DNA from: Thermomicrobiales bacterium
Lineage (GTDB): Bacteria; Chloroflexota; Chloroflexia; Thermomicrobiales; UBA6265
Direction of reading: 5' to 3'
Length of the DNA stretch: 64,000 bases
Assembly (NCBI GenBank): GCA_020432165.1
Contig: JAGQGU010000010.1
Coordinates: 1 to 64,000, forward strand
The notes under the pieces were generated by a model. It did no database searches. It was not told where the DNA came from and saw only the letters and a program-made list of their open reading frames with translations. Positions 1 to 9,782 of the stretch are shown piece by piece. Made by a program: the position numbers and the translations under genes. Positions within the stretch are counted from its first letter, which is position 1; each line of letters opens with the position of its first letter.

Positions 1-666
1 CCGGGCGACGTCTTCTACCTGCACAGCCGCCTGCTGGAGCGCGCCTCCCGCATGAGCGATGCATTGGGTGGTGGTTCGCTCACCTCGCTGCCGATCATTG
101 AGACGCAGGCTGGTGACATCTCTGCCTACATCCCGACCAACGTCATCTCCATCACCGATGGCCAGATTTACCTGGAAAGCGACCTCTTCTACGCCGGTGT
201 TCGCCCGGCCATCAACACCGGTCTCTCCGTGAGCCGCGTGGGTGGTGCTGCTCAGGTGAAGGGCATGAAGAAGGTGGCTGGTTCGCTCCGTCTTGACATG
301 GCGAACTACCGCTCGCTCGCAGCCTTCGCGCAGTTCGGTACGAGCGATCTCGATGCCAGCACGCGCAAGCAGATCGAGCGCGGTCGCGTGATGACCGAGG
401 TGCTGAAGCAGCCGCAGTACAGTCCGCTTCCGGTGAGCGAGCAGATCGCCATCCTGTGGGCTGGTTCCGAAGGTCACATCGATGATGTGCCGGTGGAGCG
501 CGTGCGTGAGTTCGAGGCCAAGTTCCTCGATACCCTGCGCACCAGCTACAGCGACCTGCTTGGCAAACTCCAGAATGAGAAGGCCCTCAGCGATGAAATC
601 GTTGAAGGTCTGACCAAGGCCGTGAAGGAATTCAAGGCTACCAACTCGTTCGCGGCTGAAGCCTAG
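1..666 (+). CDS. atpA: ATP synthase F1 subunit alpha, C-terminal part (5' end outside window)
   Basis: This is the last 221 codons of the F1 alpha subunit, the regulatory nucleotide-binding partner of beta in the catalytic hexamer on the cytoplasmic face of the membrane. The frame is open from base 1 and stops at 664-666. Conserved alpha-subunit stretches are visible: [15 protein letters not shown] at the very start, [11 protein letters not shown], and [18 protein letters not shown], which contains the SVSR arginine that reaches into the neighbouring catalytic site. The helical C-terminal domain follows and looks complete. atpG follows after 17 bp, so this is the end of a normal atp operon. 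The upstream Fo and delta genes cannot be seen here. Confidence 0.97.
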   Translation, partial: PGDVFYLHSRLLERASRMSDALGGGSLTSLPIIETQAGDISAYIPTNVISITDGQIYLESDLFYAGVRPAINTGLSVSRVGGAAQVKGMKKVAGSLRLDMANYRSLAAFAQFGTSDLDASTRKQIERGRVMTEVLKQPQYSPLPVSEQIAILWAGSEGHIDDVPVERVREFEAKFLDTLRTSYSDLLGKLQNEKALSDEIVEGLTKAVKEFKATNSFAAEA

Positions 667-683
667 AAAGAGGATGGAGGCAT

Positions 684-1565
684 ATGCCAAGCCCACGTGA
701 AGTAAAACGACGCATGAACAGCGTCAAGAACATGTCGCAGATTACCCGGGCCATGGAAATGGTGGCCGCGAGTAAGATGCGCCGTGCTCAGGAGCGCGTG
801 GCTGCCGGCCGACCGTATGCTGATCGCCTGCGTGACGTGTTGAGCGATCTCGCCTCCCTGCAGCTCGATGCCGATGAACTCAAGCAGTTTCCGCTGCTTG
901 AGCGGCGTGAGGTGAAGACCAGCACGCTCATCGTCATGACACCGGATCGTGGTTTGAGTGGTCCGTTGAACAGCAATCTCTTCCGCCGCACCGCGCAGTA
1001 TCTGCGTAGTGAATCGGTGGATGCGCATCCGCACACGATTGCGGTGGGCAAGAAGGGTCGCGATTTCCTGAACAAGACCGGCCAGAACGTCGTCGCCGAG
1101 TTCATTCAGTTGGGCGATCGCCCGAGTCTGGATGACATCCGCCCGATTGTGGATGTGGCGATGCAGGAGTTTCTGAGCGGTGAGAGCGACGCGGTATACA
1201 TGCTGTACCCGAAGTTCATCAATACGCTCAGCCAGGTGCCGACAGTGATCCAGCTGCTGCCGCTTGAGCGGCCAGAGGGTACGGATTCCAGCAACGATGA
1301 TGTGGATTATATCTTCGAGCCGGATGCCAAAACCGTGCTGCAGGAGATCCTGCCACGCTACCTGGAGACGATTGTCTATCAGGCCGTGTTGGAAACCGTC
1401 GCCAGCTTCTATAGCAGCCAGATGGTAGCCATGCGCAATGCTACTGATAACGCCAAGGAATTGGTGGACGACCTGAACCTGAGCTACAACAAGGCTCGCC
1501 AGGCACAGATCACGAACGAGGTTGCCGAGATTTCGGCCGGCGCCAACGCTTTCCGCGTGGATTAG
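684..1565 (+). CDS. atpG: ATP synthase F1 subunit gamma
   Basis: This encodes the 293-residue central-stalk subunit that rotates inside the alpha3beta3 hexamer and couples proton flow to ATP synthesis. The two conserved terminal helices that form the shaft are clear: an N-terminal stretch with RRMNSVKNMSQITRAMEMVA and a C-terminal stretch with MRNATDNAKELVDDLNLSYN. Length matches the family (about 285-300). The ATG at 684 is preceded by a strong GGAGG ribosome-binding site. The gene sits between atpA and atpD in the standard order. Confidence 0.97.
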   Translation: MPSPREVKRRMNSVKNMSQITRAMEMVAASKMRRAQERVAAGRPYADRLRDVLSDLASLQLDADELKQFPLLERREVKTSTLIVMTPDRGLSGPLNSNLFRRTAQYLRSESVDAHPHTIAVGKKGRDFLNKTGQNVVAEFIQLGDRPSLDDIRPIVDVAMQEFLSGESDAVYMLYPKFINTLSQVPTVIQLLPLERPEGTDSSNDDVDYIFEPDAKTVLQEILPRYLETIVYQAVLETVASFYSSQMVAMRNATDNAKELVDDLNLSYNKARQAQITNEVAEISAGANAFRVD

Positions 1566-3092
<1,527 letters not shown>

Positions 3093-3096
3093 ATTC

Positions 3097-3376
3097 GTGG
3101 CCCCCGGGGGTTAGCCCCCGGCGAATCGTAGGGGCGGACCGCCGCAAGTGTGTCCGCCCGCAGATGGACCAATCGTAGCCCCGGGTTTTATACCCGGGGG
3201 ATCGTAGGGGCGGACCGCCGCAGGTGTGTCCGCCCGCATATGAACCAATCGTAGACCCGGGCTTTACGCCCGGGAAACCGTAGGGGCGGACCGCCGAAGG
3301 TGTGTCCACCCGCATATGGATTCGGTAGCGTCGACCCTTGTGGTCGACAATGTAGCCCCGGGCTTTATGCCCGGGG
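3097..3376. repeat. 3.5 tandem copies of a two-hairpin palindromic repeat between atpD and atpC
   Basis: Units start at 3097, 3175 and 3251, with lengths of 78, 76 and 74 bp. Each holds a hairpin of type GTAGCCCCGGG-TTTA-CCCGGGG followed by a hairpin of type GTAGGGGCGGACC...GTCCGCCC and an ATATGGACCAATC-like tail. A different hairpin (GTCGACCCTTGTGGTCGAC, 3329-3347) and a final half unit (3352-3376) follow. The arms stay complementary where the copies differ, for example CCCGGGTTTTATACCCGGG against CCCGGGCTTTACGCCCGGG. No gene is visible in this 314-bp gap. The elements lie inside the operon, so they would be transcribed with atpD-atpC. An effect on mRNA processing or on the amount of epsilon subunit is inference. 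Confidence 0.85.
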
Positions 3377-3406
3377 AACATCCACGCCAATCAGGAGAGC
3401 ACGAAC

Positions 3407-3838
3407 GTGGCAACACTCACTGTCGAAGTCATTACGGGCGAGCGCTCACTCTTCTCCGAGAGTGGAGTGGAGATGGTGTCCGCGCCGGGTGCGGAAGGCA
3501 CGATGGGCATTCTGCCGAACCACGCCGCGCTCATCTCGTTGCTGGATGCTGGCGAGCTCGTTATCCGCAAGGGCGGCCGCGAAGATCGCATGGTTGTTTT
3601 CGGTGGCTTCATCGAAGTACTGAACAACAAGGTTGTGGTGCTGGCCGATTCCGCCGAGCGTGTTGAGGAGATCGATATCGATCGTGCCGAGCGCGCCAAG
3701 GATCGTGCCCAGCAGAGCCTCGCCAACCGCGGTGCTCTGCGCGATATCGCTGCCGAGGAAGCCGCGCTCAAGCGTGCTGCCGTCCGCCTTCGCGTCGGCA
3801 AGCGCCGCAGCGGCCACCGCGCTACGCCTGCGGGATAG
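3407..3838 (+). CDS. atpC: ATP synthase F1 subunit epsilon
   Basis: This 143-residue stalk subunit regulates ATP hydrolysis. The N-terminal beta-sandwich carries family features: LTVEVITGERSLFS, then the stretch around PGAEGTMGILPNHAALIS. The C-terminal two-helix region starts near residue 88 (ERVEEIDIDRAERAKDRAQQ). I chose the GTG at 3407 because the protein then begins directly with the first beta strand and AGGAGA lies 9-14 bases upstream. The last 15 residues are Arg/Gly-rich and look like a lineage-specific tail. The gene is separated from atpD by the repeat array and is followed by a strong terminator, so it ends the operon. Confidence 0.95.
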   Translation: MATLTVEVITGERSLFSESGVEMVSAPGAEGTMGILPNHAALISLLDAGELVIRKGGREDRMVVFGGFIEVLNNKVVVLADSAERVEEIDIDRAERAKDRAQQSLANRGALRDIAAEEAALKRAAVRLRVGKRRSGHRATPAG

Positions 3839-3909
3839 TCCTGAGGCGAAGCCGAAGGACCCCCCCGGCCGGAGGCCGGTCCAAAATGTTCACAACCAGG
3901 GAAGAGGGG

Positions 3910-3947
3910 AGAAGAGGCGAGCCACAAAGCTCGCCTCTTCTGGTTTT
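3910..3947 (+). terminator. Rho-independent terminator of the atp operon
   Basis: A perfect 13-bp stem (AGAAGAGGCGAGC, 3910-3922, with GCTCGCCTCTTCT, 3929-3941) and a 6-nt loop are followed by GGTTTTC. It lies 70 bp after the atpC stop. Confidence 0.85.
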
Positions 3948-3966
3948 CACAGCTATCCAATATCAC

Positions 3967-3997
3967 GTAGGGGCGGATCTCGAAGAGTATCCGCCCG
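3967..3997. repeat. Dispersed GTAGGGGCGGA palindrome (type 2), with adjoining ATGCGGC hairpin
   Basis: This is a single copy of the second hairpin type of the atpD-atpC array: GGGGCGGAT at 3970-3978 pairs with ATCCGCCC about ten bases later. It is followed by a small AATGCGGCATAGCCGCATT hairpin. It sits between atpC and a convergent gene. Confidence 0.7.
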
Positions 3998-4073
3998 ACA
4001 ATGCGGCATAGCCGCATTGGTCCGATGACCTTGATGCCAACATGGTCGAAAGGCCGCGCTCCGTTTCTGGCCG

Positions 4074-5033
4074 TTATGGTATCGGTGTGACTTCGGATAC
4101 GAACCGCACATCCATCACCCATGTCGCGGTGGATTCGCCAGCGGTGATCGTGAACTCCCAGCAGCCTTCACTCGGGATCATCAGAGCCACAGGGACAAAG
4201 CCAGAATCTCCGTAGTATTCGTCGACGGATGTATCGTTTACCGCTTGCTGATCCGAATCCTGGTCAAGTCGCTGCCCGGTAACGGTCACATTGCCGTGCG
4301 CGTTCTCACCCCGATAAACATGGAGCTTGAAGCCAGCCCAGCCTGCATACGCAGGATTCTCCGGGTGGCCATAGATCGCGGGATCGTACGTCCAGGTTCC
4401 GTCCGCAGGAATCGCCAACCAGAGATCATCCTGGTGATAAACCATACCGTTGCCAAGGTAACCCGGTAAACCATGGAGATCAGAGGTATTGGGATGGGTT
4501 ACTGGACAGGTGAAACCAGCAGATGGTGTCCCCGCATCATCGGTCCAGCGTATATCCATCACCCAAGTCACCGAATGCCCACCGACCGTCGCGGTCACCT
4601 CCCAACAACCACCGCTGGGGAAGGCGATACCTGTCTTCGCATAACCAACCTTCACATACTGCCGCTCGGGGGAGAGTGGTGTTTGCGGCGAGAGATCGGA
4701 TGCCTCGTCCAGTCGTTTGCCGCTGACGATGATCCAGCCCTCCACGCCATCCGCCCGCATCCAGGTGTGAGTGGATGAGCGCCAGCCCTGGAGCTTGCTT
4801 ACCAGTACCTCATCGGTGTGTGTCAGCGTCAGCATGCCATCGGCGGGAATCGTTACCCAGATACCATCCTCGTAGTATGTCGTCTGATCGGTCGCGAAGG
4901 GATTCTCCTCGGCGCTCGGTTTGACGTCACTCGGTGCGGTGACTGGGCAGACGAATGCTGTCGGTGTTGCGTGAATGTCAGCCGTTGTGAAGAACGGCAG
5001 TATCAGCAGGGCAGTAAGAAATATCATCATCAT
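4074..5033 (-). CDS. Predicted secreted protein with two tandem homologous domains
   Basis: The protein has 319 residues and I do not recognise a named family. Residues 1-22 form a signal peptide (hydrophobic run IFLTALLILPFF, small residues before the cleavage region), so export is likely. The mature part is an internal duplication of about 145 residues. Each half has CPVT near its start, then a W..IPADG stretch, a VTG/VSG-RLD-SD segment, a [IL]PS.GCWE.T segment and TWVMD[IV]R near its end. Each half therefore has two conserved cysteines (CPVT and GCWE) that could form a disulfide. The gene is monocistronic and convergent with atpC. The repeated layout suggests a beta-sandwich surface module, which is inference. 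Confidence 0.8.
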   Translation of the reverse strand: MMMIFLTALLILPFFTTADIHATPTAFVCPVTAPSDVKPSAEENPFATDQTTYYEDGIWVTIPADGMLTLTHTDEVLVSKLQGWRSSTHTWMRADGVEGWIIVSGKRLDEASDLSPQTPLSPERQYVKVGYAKTGIAFPSGGCWEVTATVGGHSVTWVMDIRWTDDAGTPSAGFTCPVTHPNTSDLHGLPGYLGNGMVYHQDDLWLAIPADGTWTYDPAIYGHPENPAYAGWAGFKLHVYRGENAHGNVTVTGQRLDQDSDQQAVNDTSVDEYYGDSGFVPVALMIPSEGCWEFTITAGESTATWVMDVRFVSEVTPIP

Positions 5034-5091
5034 TTCTTTGGCCGATCTTCTTCAATCTCTCCGTGATCGTGTACGAACACCCGACCTCGCG

Positions 5092-5097
5092 TATACT
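5092..5097 (+). promoter_or_regulatory. Candidate -10 element for murA
   Basis: TATACT lies 78 bp before the murA start, in the divergent gap with the secreted protein. I see no good -35 at 16-18 bp, so this is tentative. Confidence 0.3.
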
Positions 5098-5174
5098 GTC
5101 AGAGCAATCGATGTCCTCCCCAACCCCGCCGCAAGCCTCCGACATCGTCACGCTGAAAGGATCGTTCGCATCTT

Positions 5175-6509
5175 ATGATGACCGTACCAGATATGATTTT
5201 GCCTGCAACCGACGAGCGCATTCTCCGCATCCAGGGTGGCAACCGCCTCAGCGGAAATGTTCGCATTAGTGGCGCGAAAAACGCCGCACTCAAGGCGTTT
5301 GCCGCCAGTCTTCTCACCAAAGAGGAGGTGGTGCTGAACAATGTCCCGATGATCGCGGATGTGCTCAGTATGGCCGATTTGCTGCGTGCCTTTGGTGCCG
5401 AGGTCGAGATCGATCGTCCAAACGAGCGCGTTACCATTCATGCTCGCGAGATTACCACGACCGATGCCCCGCCGAGCCTCTTCAAAGCCACGCGCGCAAG
5501 CGTGGTGGTGACTGGTCCGATGCTGGCGCGCGCAGGAGAGATCAGCTTTGCATTGCCCGGTGGCGATCAGATTGGGCGTCGTCCGATCGATATGCACTTG
5601 CGTGGTTTCGAGCGCATGGGCACGGAGATTGAGCGCGGTCACGATATCGTGCATGCGCGCGTGGCCAAGCTGAAGGGCTCACGCATTTATATGGACTACC
5701 CCAGCCATACGGGCACCGAGGCACTGATGATGGCTGCTACCCGCGCTGCCGGGACGACTATCATCATGAACGCCAGTTATGAACCCGAAATCATATGGCT
5801 CGGTAATCTGCTGAACCGTATGGGTGCCCGTATTTCCGGCCTTGGCACGCCATTCATCACCATTGATGGCGTCGAGCGGTTACGGGGTGTCAGCGATATC
5901 GTTATTCCGGATCGACTGGAAGCTGCAACGTTCGCTGTGGCTGCGGTCATGACTGGTGGCGAGATTACGCTGGAGGATATCGAGGAGAGCCACCTGGTAC
6001 CGATCACCGAGAAGTTGGTCGAGGCCGGTGCCGAGATCTGGAAATACGATAACAAGATGCTGATCAAGGCAGGTAAGGAACTACGCAGCGTCGATATCCA
6101 GACACTGCCGTATCCAGGCTTCCCCACTGACAGCCAAAGCACCTTCATGCCGCTACTCACCCAGGCCACCGGCGTGGCCCACGTGCACGAGCGTGTCTAT
6201 GAGGATCGGTTGCGCTATACCGATGAGCTCATCAAGATGGGTGCCGATATCCGTGTCCAGCGTTTCGGGGAGAATGGCGAGTTCCTTGCCACCGCTGCCG
6301 AGGTCCATGGTCCCACCAGGCTCCACGGTGCGCGGGTGCAGAGCCTGGATATTCGTAGTGCCGTCAGTGTGGTGCTGGCTGGCCTTGTGGCCGAGGGCGA
6401 GACGCAGGTCACCGACGTCTACCACATCGACCGTGGCTACCAGGATTTCGTGCAGAAGCTGCAGTTGGTAGGAGCCGATATCGTCGATACGGCTCCGCCA
6501 GCGGAGTAG
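5175..6509 (+). CDS. murA: UDP-N-acetylglucosamine 1-carboxyvinyltransferase, Asp-type active site
   Basis: MurA transfers enolpyruvate from PEP to UDP-GlcNAc, the first committed step of peptidoglycan synthesis in the cytoplasm. The 444-residue protein shows the family start (LRIQGGNRLSGNVRISGAKNAALKAFAAS) with the catalytic-lysine KNAAL motif, and the active-site loop LPGGDQIGRRPIDMH. In Escherichia coli that loop has Cys115; here it is Asp131 (codon 5565-5567). Asp-type MurA enzymes (Mycobacterium, Chlamydia, Borrelia) are active but not alkylated by fosfomycin, so intrinsic resistance is predicted. The start is uncertain: ATG codons occur at 5175, 5178 and 5193, with AAAGGA at 5156-5161. 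Confidence 0.95.
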   Translation: MMTVPDMILPATDERILRIQGGNRLSGNVRISGAKNAALKAFAASLLTKEEVVLNNVPMIADVLSMADLLRAFGAEVEIDRPNERVTIHAREITTTDAPPSLFKATRASVVVTGPMLARAGEISFALPGGDQIGRRPIDMHLRGFERMGTEIERGHDIVHARVAKLKGSRIYMDYPSHTGTEALMMAATRAAGTTIIMNASYEPEIIWLGNLLNRMGARISGLGTPFITIDGVERLRGVSDIVIPDRLEAATFAVAAVMTGGEITLEDIEESHLVPITEKLVEAGAEIWKYDNKMLIKAGKELRSVDIQTLPYPGFPTDSQSTFMPLLTQATGVAHVHERVYEDRLRYTDELIKMGADIRVQRFGENGEFLATAAEVHGPTRLHGARVQSLDIRSAVSVVLAGLVAEGETQVTDVYHIDRGYQDFVQKLQLVGADIVDTAPPAE

Positions 6510-6539
6510 GCATCCCTGTATCGGTATCTGGCTCTGGAT

Positions 6540-6761
6540 TTATCCGAACGGCAGTCGATCCACCAGACGGCGCAGCGTACCTGACTCTGATTGCGCGGGC
6601 TGAGAAGGTTCGGCGTTCATGGCTTCTTGCTCGAGCCGGTCACGCTCGCGTTCATCCACATCGGCCACCGGATCTTCAGGGTGTTTGCGATAGATCGCGA
6701 CCGCGGAGGCAACCGCAACATTGCGGAGGGTGTCGCCAGGGCCTTGAGGCATCTTTAACAT
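6540..6761 (-). CDS. Small hypothetical protein
   Basis: This is a 73-residue protein that I do not recognise. The start at 6761 is supported by a strong AGGAAAGGAG ribosome-binding site; an upstream in-frame ATG pair (6791) lacks one. The N-terminal half (PQGPGDTLRNVAVASAVAIYRKH) looks like one amphipathic or short hydrophobic helix. The C-terminal half is acidic and polar (DVDERERDRLEQEAMNAE) and the end is basic. It has no clear signal peptide. It is convergent with murA, with a 30-bp gap. Confidence 0.6.
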   Translation of the reverse strand: MLKMPQGPGDTLRNVAVASAVAIYRKHPEDPVADVDERERDRLEQEAMNAEPSQPAQSESGTLRRLVDRLPFG

Positions 6762-6940
6762 CGTTACACTCCTTTCCTGTATTTTCATCATACAAAAGCT
6801 GTTTCCGATATTGTTACGAAAGAGTCACAGGATGAGGGTAAGGATGATTTCAAATGTGGTTCTCGAAAGGTAGACCTGAGCCTCGGAGTGCCGAAGGCAC
6901 GGAGAGTTGCCCGGGTTCACGTGGCTATCGATCGCATAAT
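6762..6940. other. Gene-free stretch upstream of the small hypothetical gene
   Basis: No coding sequence is supported here. It contains the untranslated leader of the small minus-strand gene and an irregular hairpin CGGAGTGCCGAAGGCACGGAG. With the 70-bp repeat that follows it makes up a 353-bp gap before the ABC permease gene. Confidence 0.5.
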
Positions 6941-7010
6941 CCTGGAACAGGTGGCGGAGTTGACCGCATTCGCCGGGTATAAAACCCGGCGCTACCAACC
7001 CGGGCAATTC
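6941..7010 (+). repeat. 70-bp dispersed repeat, copy A
   Basis: It is identical at 68 of 70 positions to 30351-30420. The core is a hairpin, GCCGGGTATAAAACCCGGC, followed by GCTACCAACCCGGGCAA. The core is the reverse complement of the GTAGC-CCGGG-TTTTATA-CCCGG palindrome found in the atp operon, so it belongs to the same family in inverted orientation. Similarity continues loosely to about 7040 (GCGAGGCCC..GTCT). Confidence 0.85.
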
Positions 7011-7114
7011 GCAGGCGCAAGCGCCTTGCGAGGCCCAGGTCTACGTCTCCATAGCACCACCATTACGCGATACTTTCTCAAGGCAAGCTGTTGGAATGAC
7101 AGGGAGGGGGGACG

Positions 7115-7873
7115 CTATACGTCCTCCCTGCTCAACCGCCAGGACGCAGCAATCACCGCCACGATACCGAGTACCAGCAGTAGGGCCACACCGACGGCTC
7201 CCGATCGAAATCCGGTCAAAAAGCAGGCTCGAATCGTGATCACCATCCAGGAGAGTGGGTTAATCACCGAGATCCATTGCAGCACCTTGGGCATGCTCTC
7301 GAACGAATAGAACGACGGACTGCTGAACAGAAGCACCGGTGCGGCGATATTGATGACGATCATGAAGCGTTGTGGATCGCGGAGATAGGTAGCCGCCAGT
7401 AGATAGAGACCCGTGCTGGCGACAGAGATGCATGCGATTGCAGCCAGAATGGATGCCCATTGCCACAATTGCCAGGTGGTGGGTGAGAGTATCTGCCCCA
7501 TAATCAGCATCACCAGACATTGCCCAACTACCATCGCGACACTGAAGCCGGTCTTCCCAATCACATAGTCACGGCGGGTGATCGGATAAGACCATATCTC
7601 CAATAGCAGCCGATTCATGCGTTCCTGATTGATGGTATTGGCGGATGTCGTGCCAGCGGATAGCAGTGTCGAAGCGATAATGCCCGGCATCACGAAATCG
7701 AAGTAGTCGACGGATTGACCGCCGAACTCTACCAATCCCACCACCGCGCGCATAGAGGTTGAGAAGAGCAGGAGATAGAGCAAGTTCGGTACGATGGAGA
7801 GGAGGAAGTTAATGCGATCGTTGGTGAAAACGGTTAATTCACGTGCAAACATCGGCCGAATGCCACTGGTCAT
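7115..7873 (-). CDS. ABC-2 type transporter permease
   Basis: This 252-residue integral membrane protein has about six hydrophobic segments, with the ABC-2 layout: a cytosolic start (RPMFARELTVFTNDRINFL), a first TM, a conserved middle around VMPGIIASTLLSAGTTSANT, and a periplasmic loop before the last TM. It overlaps the ATPase gene by 4 bp (ATGA), so the two are translated together and form one exporter. The substrate is unknown. ABC-2 pairs like this export drugs, lipids or polysaccharides. Confidence 0.88.
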   Translation of the reverse strand: MTSGIRPMFARELTVFTNDRINFLLSIVPNLLYLLLFSTSMRAVVGLVEFGGQSVDYFDFVMPGIIASTLLSAGTTSANTINQERMNRLLLEIWSYPITRRDYVIGKTGFSVAMVVGQCLVMLIMGQILSPTTWQLWQWASILAAIACISVASTGLYLLAATYLRDPQRFMIVINIAAPVLLFSSPSFYSFESMPKVLQWISVINPLSWMVITIRACFLTGFRSGAVGVALLLVLGIVAVIAASWRLSREDV

Positions 7874-8814
7874 GCTTGCCCACCTCTCGTCGTGATCGCA
7901 GCATACGCTTGCTCAAGATTGGGTGGGAGGACGATGACATCGCTGATCGTGATGCCTTCGCCGGACAGTTGCGCCAGTGCATCGACAGGGTTGATTGCCT
8001 GCCCGACCCAGAACTGAATCTGATCGGGAGCGATTGTGATTGCGGTAACTCCGATGCGGGCGAGTGCATCCGTGGCGATATCGACATCGCTGGCCGTTCC
8101 GAAAGTGAGCACAACCGACCGCTCGCCGTGAGATTGCACCAGATTGCGGGTGTGATCGTGCGCCACAATGTGGCCATCCTGCAGCAGCAAGACATCCTCG
8201 CAAAGCGATTCCACCTCGCTGAGGATGTGACTCGAGAGCAGGAGGGATGTGCCGTTCTCCTGAACAATCTGGTTGAGCACGCCGGTCAACTGCAACTTGG
8301 AGGCCAGATCGAGTCCGACTGTCGGTTCATCGAGGATGAGGATGGATGAGGGGCTCTGTAGCGCCCGTGTGATCTGCAGTTTGCGGAGTTGGCCATCCGA
8401 AAGCATGAACGTGGGTTTGTGCATATGCTCTGCCAGACTGAAGCGTTCGAGTAACTCGGAAACCCATGGATTCCTGGCGGGATCCGGTGCGCCGAAGAAT
8501 CTGGCGGCGATCTTTAGCGCGGCCATACCATCCAGAAACATATCGAACGCTGTGGATTGCTGCACCAGGCGGACCGCGCGTTTTGCTGCCATTGGCTCTT
8601 TGACAATGTCATGGCCATGAATGAAAACGCTACCTTGCGTTGGCAGGATCACGCCGGCGAGGATTTTCATGAGCGTCGATTTGCCGGCACCGTTGGGGCC
8701 GATCAATCCAATTTTGGTACCCGATTCGATGGCGAAACTCACATCGTCCAACACATATGGTGCATCGTTTCCATAGCGCTTGCTGAGGTTGGTTACATCG
8801 ATGGCGAGTTCCAT
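7870..8814 (-). CDS. ABC transporter ATP-binding protein (ABC-2 exporter partner)
   Basis: This is a 314-residue cytosolic ATPase. Walker A is GPNGAGKST near residue 40, the Q-loop is LVQQST, the signature reads LSDGQLRK instead of LSGGQ, and Walker B is ILILDEPTVGLD, followed by the H-loop LSSHIL. The C-terminal 90 residues form the extra alpha/beta domain usual in DrrA/CcmA-like ATPases. It is the first gene of a two-gene operon with the overlapping permease. The Gly-to-Asp change in the signature motif occurs in some active ABC ATPases, so I do not infer loss of function. Confidence 0.92.
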   Translation of the reverse strand: MELAIDVTNLSKRYGNDAPYVLDDVSFAIESGTKIGLIGPNGAGKSTLMKILAGVILPTQGSVFIHGHDIVKEPMAAKRAVRLVQQSTAFDMFLDGMAALKIAARFFGAPDPARNPWVSELLERFSLAEHMHKPTFMLSDGQLRKLQITRALQSPSSILILDEPTVGLDLASKLQLTGVLNQIVQENGTSLLLSSHILSEVESLCEDVLLLQDGHIVAHDHTRNLVQSHGERSVVLTFGTASDVDIATDALARIGVTAITIAPDQIQFWVGQAINPVDALAQLSGEGITISDVIVLPPNLEQAYAAITTRGGQA

Positions 8815-9117
8815 TGTCTGCCTCGCGAATGCCTGATGTACATCACACGGGTCGTGGCATGATCTGGATCGCTGGTTCTCTCGTGGAACGGGAACAACTG
8901 CGCGCTCATCTCTTGCTCTCTATCAGGATACCGCCATTATGCATGGCGATTCCTGATTTATTTACGACGATGAACATTCGCAATCGAGATATGCAAGGAC
9001 AATAACCTACATCGCATCAATACATGTGAGGGAATCCATCATGACAGAAGGGCGGATTGATCATAGCGAAGCTGGAAGCCGATGATGAGACAGACACAGG
9101 TCGATTCATGATTGAGC
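8815..9117. other. Gene-free divergent region
   Basis: No convincing gene is seen. A 14-codon ATG frame at 9042 after GAGGGA is too short to support. The ABC ATPase leader must start within the left end of this stretch. Confidence 0.4.
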
Positions 9118-9252
9118 TTATTGCCGTGCCATCCAGTCTGGTCGCGCGGTCTGCCGGGTCTCTTCTTCAATCTGCTCCGCAGTGCGTGGCGGATCGTTGC
9201 GCGAGAATATCGCGGCGATCAGTTCGCAGATGGCGGCAAGAATTTCGAACAT
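9118..9252 (-). CDS. Possible 44-residue small protein
   Basis: The short frame starts with ATG at 9252, preceded by AGAGGAAAC, and ends with TAA at 9118-9120. The product begins with a hydrophobic helix (MFEILAAICELIAAIFSR) and ends with a charged helix (TAEQIEEETRQTARPDW). The amphipathic start, good ribosome-binding site and lack of a competing gene support translation, but length and lack of known homologues leave doubt. A small membrane-associated protein is one possibility. Confidence 0.4.
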   Translation of the reverse strand: MFEILAAICELIAAIFSRNDPPRTAEQIEEETRQTARPDWMARQ

Positions 9253-9334
9253 TGTTTCCTCTTCTTCGTCGACTATCCCTCTTTCACATAACGATGCGGT
9301 CGCGATTTTGGCTCCGCACGCTCCGTTCGTACGG

Positions 9335-9340
9335 TATACT
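9335..9340 (+). promoter_or_regulatory. Candidate -10 element before the receiver gene
   Basis: TATACT lies 47 bp upstream of the GTG start at 9387. The best -35-like sequence (TTGGCT) is about 21 bp away, which is too far for a standard promoter. Confidence 0.25.
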
Positions 9341-9386
9341 CACGAAAGTACGCGTCGCGTGTCGTTGAGTCAAAGGAACTGATCGC

Positions 9387-9782
9387 GTGTCTGCTCGCAT
9401 CCTTGTTGTCGAAGATCAGGAAGATGTCGCCCAGCTCATCGATGTGGTGTTGGAGGGTGAGGGGTACACCGTCGCCATCGCGCGCGATGGCGCCAATGGC
9501 CTCATGCTCAGCCGCGAATGGAACCCCGATCTTATCCTGATGGATATCATGCTGCCGGGTGTCGATGGTGGCACGCTTATCTCCCGTTTACGACGGGAGC
9601 CGGAAACCAAAGATCTCCCGATCATTGCCATGAGTGCCAGCCGCACATTGCGTGATCGTAGCAACGAGCTCGAAGCCGATGCCTTGCTCCCCAAGCCGTT
9701 CAATATCGATGCCCTCCTCGTGCAGGTGCAATTTCTGCTCGATCGCGGTCGCACCGATGACGAGGGCGTAACCGACGCATGA
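9387..9782 (+). CDS. Single-domain response regulator (CheY-like receiver)
   Basis: The 131-residue protein is a lone receiver domain. The acidic pair lies in VVEDQED (residues 7-13), the phospho-acceptor Asp is D53 in LMDIMLPG, the conserved Ser/Thr is in IAMSAS and the lysine is in PKPF. No output domain is present, so it acts by protein contact or as a phosphorelay step. GTG at 9387 is used with AAAGGA upstream. No histidine kinase is nearby. It overlaps the polyprenol-phosphate-mannose synthase gene by 4 bp, so the two are co-translated and a control link to surface mannosylation is possible. Confidence 0.92.
   Translation: MSARILVVEDQEDVAQLIDVVLEGEGYTVAIARDGANGLMLSREWNPDLILMDIMLPGVDGGTLISRLRREPETKDLPIIAMSASRTLRDRSNELEADALLPKPFNIDALLVQVQFLLDRGRTDDEGVTDA

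Noticed and set aside
3097-3324. Possible CRISPR array
   Set aside because: Units are adjacent with no unique spacers, repeats are 74-78 bp and carry two hairpins each, and no cas gene is near.
6825-7007. Minus-strand frame beginning PGLVAPGFIPGECG
   Set aside because: It translates the 70-bp repeat, and the same peptide arises from the second copy at 30351-30420. The DNA palindrome explains the conservation.
9057-9368. 103-codon plus-strand frame before the receiver gene
   Set aside because: Arg-rich composition, no ribosome-binding site and no recognisable domain; it lies opposite the better supported 44-residue minus-strand frame.
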